A DNA stretch of 64,000 nt from Bacteroidales bacterium (GTDB taxonomy: Bacteria; Bacteroidota; Bacteroidia; Bacteroidales; WCHB1-69): the NCBI GenBank assembly GCA_017649855.1, contig JAGCGA010000006.1, forward strand, positions 30,719 through 94,718, written 5' to 3'. The translations under genes and the position numbers were made by a program. Below, piece by piece: positions 47,008 to 57,600 of this stretch. The notes under the pieces are model-generated. The model searched no databases and was not told where the DNA came from. It saw only the letters and a program-made list of their open reading frames with translations. How positions within the stretch are numbered: the first letter of the stretch is position 1; the number at the start of each line of letters is the position of its first letter.

Positions 47008-48516
47008 TTAGCCGCAATAGAAATAGTCGAAGACCATCTTCTCCATCAGCTCGGGTTTCTTCTCGATCTCTTTACGGATATTCTTGTCATTGAAGGATTT
47101 GAGTCTCTTCACGATATCATCGATCATCTCGCGGTTGAAGACACCGTGTTTTTCGAAGATGTCGCGGTGGCGGCTCAACTCATCGGCAGACTCCCAGCAG
47201 GAGGTGGGCAGTTGGGCGAGGCTGTTCAGCAGTTCAGCGTTCTCAGCCTTGTGGATGTTGACGTCCACATAGGTCTTCTTGGCGAAGTCGAGGGCGCCTT
47301 CCATCTCAAAACCATGGCGGGCGGCGCACACCAGACCGGCAATGAGCAGGTAGATGTCGGCGGAACCATCCGGGCAACGGAATTCCACGGTCTGCTTTTG
47401 GGAGCGGTCCTCCTTCGTGGCTTTCTCCAGCGGGTTGAGGTCGGCCACCACGTCGTTCTTGTGTGTCCAGCCCAGCGGCACGCGCACGAGGACAGAACGG
47501 TTACGGTCGCCCCAGCAGATGGAGGTGGGAGCTTCCTGATGCGGCACCAGACGGAAGTAGGAGGTCGGGTTGGTGTTGCCGAAAGCTGTCAAGGAACCGG
47601 CACAAGTCATATAGCCAGCGATGGCAGTATGGGCGATGGAGTTCAGCTTGCCCTTGGTGACATATTGGTTGTTGCCATTGGCATCCACAATGCGGGTATG
47701 GATGTGCAAGCCACTACCAGCCTTGCCGGCCGTGATCTTCGGTGCGAAGGTCACATCCAGACCATACTGGTATGCCAGATTGCGGATGATCCACTTGGCG
47801 ATGATCAGTTGGTTGGCAGCCTCCACGGCATCCGTCACCAAGAACTCAATCTCATTCTGCTCGTAGATCTTGCCATCCATGGTGAAGTTACCTACCTCGG
47901 AGTGACCGTATTTGATCATGCCGCCAGCTTTGGCAATGTTGTACATGCACTCCGCGCGGAAAGACTCAAACTTGGTGAACGGGGCGGACTCGTGATAACC
48001 TTTCTGGTCGGGGATGGTGTACAACTCCTCGGCATCGCCGATGACATAGTACTCCAGCTCACCCATGGCCTGGAAGTAGAAGCCCGTCACATCGGTAAAA
48101 GACTTGCAAGCCTTGCGCAGGATGTATTCCGGAGAATTCTCCAGCGGTTTGCCGTCTTTGTTGTAATAGGAACAGAGCAGTGACAGGGTAGGAATCTCCG
48201 CAAAGGGGTTGATAAAGGCAGTGGAGAAGCGCGGAATCACATAAAGGTCGCTGGAACCAGCCTGGATGAAAGAGGGGAACACGTTAGAGCCGTCCACACG
48301 CTCGCCGTTGGACAGGATCTGCTCCAGATACTCCTTGTCGTTAAGGATGAATCCAAGCGTTTTGATACGGCCATCTTCAGCCACATAATGGAAGTTGATC
48401 ATCTTGATCTCCATCTCCTCCACAGCGTGGATAATGTCGGCTTTGGTAAACTCTTTCGGTGCTTTTTTCAGCAGCTGAACCAGGGGGTTCATGTTCATTG
48501 TGAGGTTGTCTTTCAT
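47008..48516 (-). CDS. glnA: Glutamine synthetase
   Basis: The 502-residue product makes glutamine from glutamate, ammonia and ATP. Family marks are MGELEYYVIG, the ATP and metal region KITAGKAGSGLHIHTRI, RLVPHQEAPTSICWGDRNRS and the glutamate loop VEFRCPDGSADIYL. It is of type I size rather than the 700-residue type III also known in Bacteroidota. It heads a six-gene run that continues into cell-wall genes. An upstream -7 box lies at 48555-48562. Confidence 0.93.
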   Translation of the reverse strand: MKDNLTMNMNPLVQLLKKAPKEFTKADIIHAVEEMEIKMINFHYVAEDGRIKTLGFILNDKEYLEQILSNGERVDGSNVFPSFIQAGSSDLYVIPRFSTAFINPFAEIPTLSLLCSYYNKDGKPLENSPEYILRKACKSFTDVTGFYFQAMGELEYYVIGDAEELYTIPDQKGYHESAPFTKFESFRAECMYNIAKAGGMIKYGHSEVGNFTMDGKIYEQNEIEFLVTDAVEAANQLIIAKWIIRNLAYQYGLDVTFAPKITAGKAGSGLHIHTRIVDANGNNQYVTKGKLNSIAHTAIAGYMTCAGSLTAFGNTNPTSYFRLVPHQEAPTSICWGDRNRSVLVRVPLGWTHKNDVVADLNPLEKATKEDRSQKQTVEFRCPDGSADIYLLIAGLVCAARHGFEMEGALDFAKKTYVDVNIHKAENAELLNSLAQLPTSCWESADELSRHRDIFEKHGVFNREMIDDIVKRLKSFNDKNIRKEIEKKPELMEKMVFDYFYCG

Positions 48517-48554
48517 ATATTTGGGATTTTAATAATTTGCCTTTTTAGCGGGTG

Positions 48555-48562
48555 CAAAGATA
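48555..48562 (-). promoter_or_regulatory. -7 box for glnA
   Basis: The reverse strand reads TATCTTTG, 38 bases before the glnA start. Confidence 0.6.
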
Positions 48563-48600
48563 ATGATTTTTCCAATGAGAATCGGAAAATCAGAAAATAA

Positions 48601-48628
48601 AAAGGCTGCCCTGAAAAGAGCAGCCTTT
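48601..48628 (-). terminator. Terminator after the giant adhesin gene
   Basis: AAAGGCTGC (48601-48609) pairs with GCAGCCTTT (48620-48628). On the reverse strand the stem is followed by a T-rich run, 23 bases after the adhesin stop. Confidence 0.75.
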
Positions 48629-48651
48629 GAATCGAAAATGTCGCTGTCCGA

Positions 48652-51600
48652 TTACTTGGTCAGATGCAGTTTGTAGTTGCAAGTGCCGTATTCGGTAGCC
48701 AGGCGGACCAGGTAGGTGCCGGTAGCCACGTTCATGGAAATCACCTCTCTAGAGCTGGTCATGTTGCCGCTGTAGAGCAATTTGCCATAAACATCGTAAA
48801 TCTGGACATTGTCAATGCGGATACCGTTTTCGTTGACGATATAGACATTGTTGGTTTCGCTATAGACACTGATCATGCTCTGGATATGATCCTCAATACC
48901 ATCAGGATTGATGAAAACATCCAAAGTTCTGAAAGTACAACCGTTGGTCCAGTCGCTCGGGTTATTGGCCACGCAGTTGGCGCGAACCATCCAGATGTAG
49001 GTGGTACCCGGAGTCAGGCCGGTGAGGTTGTAGGTGGTTTGTGTCGTATTGGTCGTCGTGAAGGTGTTATCCGTGATAGCCTTGTATTGGATATCGTAGG
49101 AAACAGCACCAGCATGATACCAGTAGAGCGTAGCGGAAGTGGTGTCAACGAAGATCGTCTGCATGTTGGTCGGCAGTTCGCACTCCTGCAACTTGAAGGT
49201 CACATTGATGGTGTGGTTAGCCACCACATTGACGAAGGTGTAGGAGCTGATAGCGCCCATGTTCATACCATCGACAGTCACAGCAGCCACCTCATAGCCG
49301 TTGGCCGGGTTGAAGGTGTAAGACTTGTTCTGGCCGAAGTTGACAGTAGCAACGCCACTCGGGGAGATGGTACCGTTAGCACCGGCAGAAGCCGTGATGG
49401 TAAAGGTCTTGGCAGTCATCGTAGCCGTCAGGGTAGCATTGGCCGTCACAGCAGGCAAGGTGAGGGTGTAAACACCATTCACTTGCGGAGTGTTGTTGAT
49501 GACGTTGGTGCCGTTGAGGGTGATAGCGGTCACATTGTATCCGGTATTCGGGGTAATCACGAAGGAAGGAGTAGCACCATATTGAACGGTGGTGGTACCC
49601 GGCGTGATGTTACCGTTGTTCGGTTGCGTAACCGTAATCGTGTACTCGTTGATGCCGAAGACAGCGTAGATGGTGTGGTTAGCCGTCACACCCGTGAAGG
49701 TGTAGGTATTCACAGCACCCACAGAGACACCGTCCACATAGACATCTGCGATGTGATAACCGGCAGAAGCCGCGATCGTGTAGGTCTGGTTGCCGTTGTA
49801 AACCATGTTGGTGACACCGTTCGGCGTGATCGTACCACCATTGCCGGCGTTGGCCGTAATCGTGTATTGATACTGTGCGAAGGTGGCAGCAATCGTATGG
49901 TTAGCAGAAACCGGAGCGAAGGTGTACGTGTTGACAGCGCCCACAGACACGTTGTCCACGGTCACATCAGCAATACCATAACCAGCTTCCGGAGTAATGG
50001 TGAAGGTCGGGGTTTCGTCAATACCAACAACCGTAGTACCCGGCGTAATCGTACCATGATCACCAGCATTCACCGTGATCGTGTACTCGTATTGTGCGAA
50101 GACAACATTGATGGTGTGGTTAGCGCTGATGTGCGGGAAGGTGTAAGACATAGCCGTCAAAGCGTTGGCTTGCGTATAGTCAACCGTCACACCGTCCACG
50201 GTCACAGAGTCGATATAGTAACCCTGGGCAGCTTCGATGTAGTAGTTGGCATCCGTATTGTAAGCATAGTTGGAAACACCGACAGGAGTGATGGTACCAC
50301 CATTGCCGGCAGTAGCTTCAACCGTGTAGTTGTTCGGATCGAAGTAAACCACATAGTCATAGTTGCTCAAGATGTTGGTCAAGGTCTCCGTGTAAGTGTT
50401 GAACGGATCGGTGATCGTCAACTCCACATTGTTACGCAAGATGCTGGCGATATGCATATTGGCACCCGGCGTAGCCGTGAAGGTGTAGGTGTTATTCGGG
50501 TTGTACACGAAGATAGCACCATCGGAAACCGTACCATTGCCGTAAGCATTCGTCGTAACAATGTAGGTGTTCGGAGCGAAGGTGATGACGAAGGTGTAGT
50601 TTTGAGAAACATTGGTGATCACCCAGTCGGTGATAGGACCATAGTCCACACCGTTGATGTTCACATTCTCTACATGATAGCCGGCATCTGCCACGAAGGA
50701 GATGTGGATATCCTGACCATTTGCATAATCCTCTGTGAAGGATTCAGGAGCAACATGGAAACCACCGTTCACATAGCCTTGGCCACCATTCACGATGTAG
50801 GTGAAGAGGTTGGCTTGGGTGAAGTTGGCAATCAAGACATCGCCATTGGCAACCGTATGGTTGTAAACAACACCGGAAGCTACCGTGTTGTAGTTGGCAA
50901 CCACTTGGCCGTTCACCGTCACATTCTGCAAGTAGTAATGCTCGTCAGGATTCATCACGAAGGTCAGGTTGTCGCCGTCGCCAGCCACAATCGTACCGCT
51001 CGGAGTAATAGTACCATGACCGTTGGCCAAAGCCGTCATGGAAACCATCGGGGTCACCGTCAGAGCCTTGACAGACATACCCAGATTACCAGGCGCGCTG
51101 TTGGCCAGGAAGCCGAAGTTATAGCTGCCGTCAACAGGAATCGTGATGATTTGGGTTTCGGTCACATAGGAACTATTCGTGATATTGGCATACTGGGCAA
51201 TCATGTTGGTCATATCCGCAACATGGCTGCCTTGACCATAGTAAACAGCAAAGCTCTCAGGAATAGCAGCGTTGTTCACCTTGTAGTCATAGGTCACCTT
51301 ATAGACGCCTGCAGGAAGATCATAACAAGGCGTAAACAACCAGTTGTTGATGCCTGCAACATTATCCGTGCTAGGAGCGTTCATCGTGGTGCCGCTGATC
51401 GTCCATGCCAAGCCATTGTAAGCATTGTCAACAACAACCCAACCATCAGAACCGATAGTGGAACCGCTGGTAGGAAGAACAGGGTAAGGAGCCGTCATAG
51501 GAGCAACCTCTTCAATACCAGTGATGGTATAGCTGTTGTTCTCCCACAGGGTGGAAGGCTCGTCAGCAGCGTAGAGCATAACCTCAACCGTATTGGTCGG

Positions 51601-54600
51601 TTGGTCAAACACAACCGGAGTGGTGAAGGTCACCATACCGGCTTGGCTAGGAGCCACAGGAGAAACGGTGAAGGTCTCCGTCACAGGAGCACCGCCATTC
51701 ACACTGAAACTACCCACCATCGTGGTGATAGCATCCAAACCAATATTGTCAAAGGTAGCTGTAATATACTGACCGCTCAGATCACATGCGTCGGCAAGAC
51801 CACCAGCCCAAACGATAGCTGTGCTGACGTTCTCGGGAATTTCACACTCTACATGGAACTCGAAACCGCTGTAGCATACACTACCATCGGAAGAGAGGTT
51901 GATAACAGCAGGACCGTTCACAACCAAATCAACAGAACCTTGACCGGTCAGGGTCTGCAGCAGGTTGTTGTTGTTGTCATAGATGTAGATGTAATCCCAG
52001 TTGCTCTCCATGTTGTAAGTACCGGTAATGTGCAGATGAGCACCCGTAACAGCAGGAGTAATCAACATCGTTTCATCAGAATAGGTCTCATAGTTGCCAG
52101 TAGCACCGCCATTGTCATAGATGATGGCGTCACATGTGGTAACGGTAGCAACTTCACCCATGGTGTAGGTGTCAGGAAGCTCTGGCATTTCTTCGGTACA
52201 GGTCACATTGAACACGAAACCGGAGTAGCATACACTGCCATCGGATTCAAGTACGATGGAAACAGGACCCGGTACCGTGAGATCAAGAGTACCTTCACCT
52301 GTCAAATCTGCGAGTTGGGTGTTGTTGGCATCGTAGATATAGACGTGGTCGTAGCCGCCTTCCATATCATAAGTACCGGTAAAATGCAGATAAGCACCCG
52401 GAGTGGCCGGAATGACTTCGAGGGTTTCGTCAGAGTAGGTTGCATAATCACCATCGGCACCGCCATTGTCATAGATAGTGGCATTACAGGTGGTAATAGA
52501 AGTAACTGTACCATCCATCACAACCACATCAGGTTCGGTAGGAGTGGTGCCGCCAATCAGGGATACCAGGAAGTTATCAAGGTTCCAGGAGTTGCCGGAG
52601 GTGGCACCCGTGATACGGATAGCCATTCTCAAACCAGCTTGCGGCGTTACACCGGCAAAGCTGATAGGAGCCACGTGGTTGGCGTGAGGAGCATCCTGGC
52701 CCGTGCGGTTGAAGGCAGTAGCCGGAACGGTCGTCACCGGAGTGAAAGTGGTGCCGTCATACACACCCACCTCCATCAAACCAGCGTCAGAAGAGCTGGA
52801 AGCGGAAGCTGTGGTGTTAGCCCAGAAGTCGAATTGCAACGTGTTGATAGCGTTGAGGAACTCAGGCAGCACAACCATCTGGTTGGAACCCTTCATCTCC
52901 AAAGAGTTGGAGCCGGAGTAGCAAGCGTCAGCATAGCCGGTATAGACTGCCGGGAAGGTGCCGTTGCTTTGGGTAGAAGTGATCGGAGTAGCCCAGCAAG
53001 CACCCAGCGGAACAGCCACGCCACTGCCAGAGTAGTTCACGTCGAAGGTCTCCAACCAAGGATTAGCCTCGGTCACTTCAATCAAACCACAAGAAGTGGT
53101 CAAATTGATTTGAGTGGAAGCACCGATGTTGCCATTGGAACAAACCGGATAAACCACAAACTGATACTCTGTGGAGGCGTTGAGGTTGGAAATGGTGACA
53201 GAAGTCTCTGTCGTCATAACGATCGTACCGGTGCTGGAGGTGAAACCAGGTTGACCATACTCTACCATGTAGGAAGCACCTGTGCCATTCCAAGCAAGCG
53301 CAACTTCATCGGAACCGTTTACGGTGCCGGTCAAATTCGTAACCGTAGCATTGCACAAAACAGGATCATCACACGGAGGCAGGATGGTCAGCGTGATATT
53401 CGGTACATAATAAGATCTGCTACCCGTTGTGGAGGTGTTCGTAATGTCAGCGTAGGAGGTGTTAGAGTCGTTTTGACGATAGAGACAACGATTGGCGTTG
53501 TTTGTATAGGTATATTTCAAGGTACCGTTGTAATTAGGGGCACTCTTGGTTACCACAACCACCAAGTTGTCAGTACCATTGTACTCAAACGGAACATCAA
53601 GCGTGTACTCTTCCCAACCAGTATTGGAACCAATCGTTTGACCTTCGGAAGAATAAACCTGGGTCAACCCACTGAGCGGTGTCCAGTCAGAAGTACTGGC
53701 GAATTCGCTTCTGCTTGTGTGGCCCATATAGATATTGATAGAGCTGGTGGCGAAACTAGATGCAGCGGCAACATGATAAGCAATCTTTGAAATAGGACCT
53801 GCTTGTCCGATCTCGCTGGCCAAGTAAATAACCTCATTTCTGGAGTTCTTGTAGTAGTTGTTGAACGGAGCATAATAGGAGTTGTTGTTTCCTGTTCCCA
53901 CAACTACCTCCGGAGAGCCACCTGCAGTGGAACAAGGCAGATAAACGGAACCATAAGCATAGTCACTATCCGTAGCGCCGCCATTACAAACAGCATTCAC
54001 GCGGATAGAATAGGTGGTAGCCGTCTGGAGACCAGAAAGGGTGACAGAAGGAGTTCCGGTAACCATTACAGGGGTTGACCACATCGGGGCATCACCCTTG
54101 TAAAAAACAGCCCAAGTGCTCTGCTCAGGATCAGCATCCCAAGTAACCACGATATTATGGTTGGCATCGACCGTTGCCACCACATTGGAAGGAGTTTGAC
54201 AACCGGCTTCCGGAGTGGTGAACGTGTAAGGATCAGACCATGCACTGGTATCACCCTCACCGCAGATGCTTCTCACATAAACCATGTAGTCGGACAAGCC
54301 TTGCAAACCAAGCAGAATACCTTCAGTTGTAGTGAAAGTGTAGGTGTTGGTGGTAGTTCCATTCACATTGCACATCACCTGATAGCTTTGAGGAGTTCCC
54401 ATATCGCCATTGGTCCAAGTGAGAATCTTCGTGGTGGTATTGTAACCCGTAATAGAAGGAGCGGAACATGAAGGAGTATAATCCACCGTCAAGTTGTCAA
54501 TGTCGGCGACATTATAAGCAGGAGCAGAGGTCGGTTTAGCGGCTCTGAATGCAATATAATGACCATTTCCTTCATAATTATTTAAATATATACTATAATT

Positions 54601-57600
54601 GTTATAAGTACCAGTATTGTTGGTAACGATACCAACCGGCACGAAGGTAGCAGCATTGGCGGGATCTGTCATCACACCAACCTCTATCACACCACGATAA
54701 GAGGTGCTGGTGGAATAACCACGCATGTCGAAGTTCAGCATCAAAGTGTTAACGGGAACATCAACATAAGGTAAAATGGCGATCTGATCAGCATAAGTGG
54801 TGCTGGAATAAACGTAGAAACGCAAAGAGTTGGTTCCGCTGGCAGCATACGTAGAGGATGCATAAGCGGTCGGATAACCAGGATAAGAAGTACCAGTGTT
54901 ATATTTGTCCCAACAAGAAGGCAATATGGTGACATTGGTGGCAGTAGTACCGGCAAGGTCATCAAAGTTGGTGAAATACGGGATCGTCAGATGCTCACAC
55001 ATCGTCTCGAAAGAAGCTGCAGAGCTGTAAGAAGAGAAGAGGTTCGGCATACACTGGGCAGCGACCATCACTGAATAATGGGTTTGACTGGGCTGGAGGT
55101 TGGTCAGTGTATAGGTGTTGGAGGTGATGTCTGTAATGATCGTTTCACCTTCAGGACCCGTAACCTTCAAGATGTAAGAAGAAGCTGTGCCCGTCCAGGA
55201 AACCTGAGCGGTGGTTTCGGTCACATTGGAAACCGTGACGTTGGTCGGGGCTGCACACAAGATAGCATCACCACAATCCGTGATGTTGATCTTCATATTC
55301 GGTACATAGCTTCCACGAGTACCCGTGTTGGATCCCGGGTGCTCAGCATAGGAAGCGTTACCGTCAAGCTGGCGATACAGATCTCTGTTCGTATGAGAGG
55401 TGTAGTAATAGTTCAGGCTGGAGGTATAGTCGCTACCGGCAGCGTGGGTCACTACAACGACCAAGTTGTCAATACCATTGTAGTTGAACGGAGTGTTCAA
55501 CACTCTGGTTTCCCAACCGGTAGAAGCACCGATGGTGATATTGTTAGCAAGGTAGACCAAGGTAAGGTCAGACAGCGGAGTCCAGTCGGAAGTAGAAGCA
55601 TGTTCATTCTTCGTGGTATGTCCCATGTAAATCTTAATCTGATCGCAGGTATAGGCAGAAGCTGAACTTACATTGAAAGCGATGGATTTGATGGTACCTG
55701 CCGTTCCGATTTCGGAAGCGGTGTAGATCATCTCATTCCAAGAATTACCATAGAAGTTGTTGTAGGGTGCATTGTAAGAAGTAGAGGTACCGTTACCGAG
55801 GGTGAGGTCATAGTTACCACCTTGAGAAGCACAAGGAACTTCCACCACGATGGAAGCGGTATTGCTTTGGAGTGTACCATGATCACAAACCGTCTTCACG
55901 CGGATCTCATAGCTGGTAGCTGTCTGAACCGGGGTGATGGTATAAGAAGGTTCGTTCACCACAATCTCTGAAGACCAGAAATCGGTAGAGAGATTTCTGT
56001 ATTGGAGAATCCAGCTTGCGAAGTAGTCGTTGCTGGTCCAGCTTACGTTAATGGAGTTGCCGTCAGCAGAAGCGGTCAGGTCGGCAGGAACCGGACAAAT
56101 GTCGGTGGTGGTGAAGGTCACAGCCTCAGAGGTGGCCGTGCCGCCATCCACAGAGCAATGAGCCACCACGCGCACATTGTAGGTGGTGGTCTCGGTCAGA
56201 CCGCCGAGGGTTGCAGGTGCGGTAGCAACACCCGTCACAACCGTAATCCATTCCGTGGCAGTAGCAGGTTTGAACTGCACATCATAGGTGGTGTGCGGAG
56301 TCACGGTCCAGTCAACGGTAGCCGTGAAGGCAGCCGGGGTCACCGTCACATTTTCAGGAGCACCACAAACAGACTGGGTGGTGAAAGTGGTGGTGACATA
56401 TTCACTGGAGGTGTTGGCATCGCAAACCGTCTTCACACGCACAGTGTAGGCGGTGTTGGAGTTGAGACCCGTCAGGTTTACGGTGTTGGCCAAAGCGGAA
56501 ACGGTGGTCCAAGTGGAATCGCCTTCGGCTTTGTACTCCACGGTCCAGGTCACATCGTTCTGATTAGCCCAAGCTACCGTGGCGGAGGTGGCCTCTATGT
56601 TGGAAACGGTCACATTGGAAACCGGCATGCAGGTGCCAGCCGTGATGGTGATGTTGTCCACTGCAGCACCAGGCTGATTGCCACCGGAAAGGTCGTTAAC
56701 CCAAGTCAACAACACTCTCTTGACCACAGGATTGGTTTCACCTTCGATGGTGAAGGTGGCATGTTGCCATCCATCCGTGAGGGCAACCGTGGTAATATTA
56801 TACGTCTCAGCCACTTCCTCGCCAGCTTCCAGCTCGTCGGTAGGATCGAGAACGGAAACAGCCAAGAAGTCATAAAGGAACGTGGAGCCTTCACCACCTG
56901 CACGGTAGTCGCAGCCGATCGTCACACCGGAAGTCGGAACGAGCACATCCAGGTATGCGTGGGACACGCTGGCAGAGGTAACATTGTATTTGTTCGAAAA
57001 ACCATTGTCGGAAATAAAGAGCGCTTTGCTGTCATAGCCGGTAGGCTGAGCCACATACCATTGGTTGGCCTGCTCTCCCTGGACAAAATGCCAGTCGTTG
57101 GTCTCACCGTCAAAGTTCTCGGCGTAAGGTACAGCCACCTCGTTCAACATGATGTCGGCATTGTTGCGCGGGAACAGCTGCTTTTGAGTATTGTAGGCAG
57201 CGACAAAACCGATCACATCAGCCGTCTGGCCCGTCACCACGTTGACACTCAGGTTGGAGAATGCATTGTAGATGTACAGGTTGTCAGAACCATTCTGGTT
57301 GAAGGTCACGCTGTTTCTCGTGGCAGGTACAAACTGGCGGTTACCCGTGAAGGTGACACCAACGATTTTAACCAGTTGGCCTTCATAGGTATCGTAGTTG
57401 TTCAGGATATCGGTAGCATTCACCAATACCGGAGACTGGGCACCCGTATTGATCAGGGCAGCCTCGGTCTCACGGGTGGGGATCAACTCCACCATGCCGT
57501 TATATACGCTACGGGTACCATAGATGTGCGGAATCACATCACCCTCTTCGTAAGATGCCAGCATGGGATTGTTATAGTCATATATGCAAAGACCGCCGGT

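Noticed and set aside
48664..53790. 1,708-codon open frame antisense to the giant adhesin gene
   Set aside because: It mirrors the repetitive, Thr/Val/Asn-rich coding of the adhesin, which leaves few stop codons on the other strand. It has no signal peptide, no domain and no promoter, while the minus-strand product has clear modules, a signal peptide and a sorting domain.
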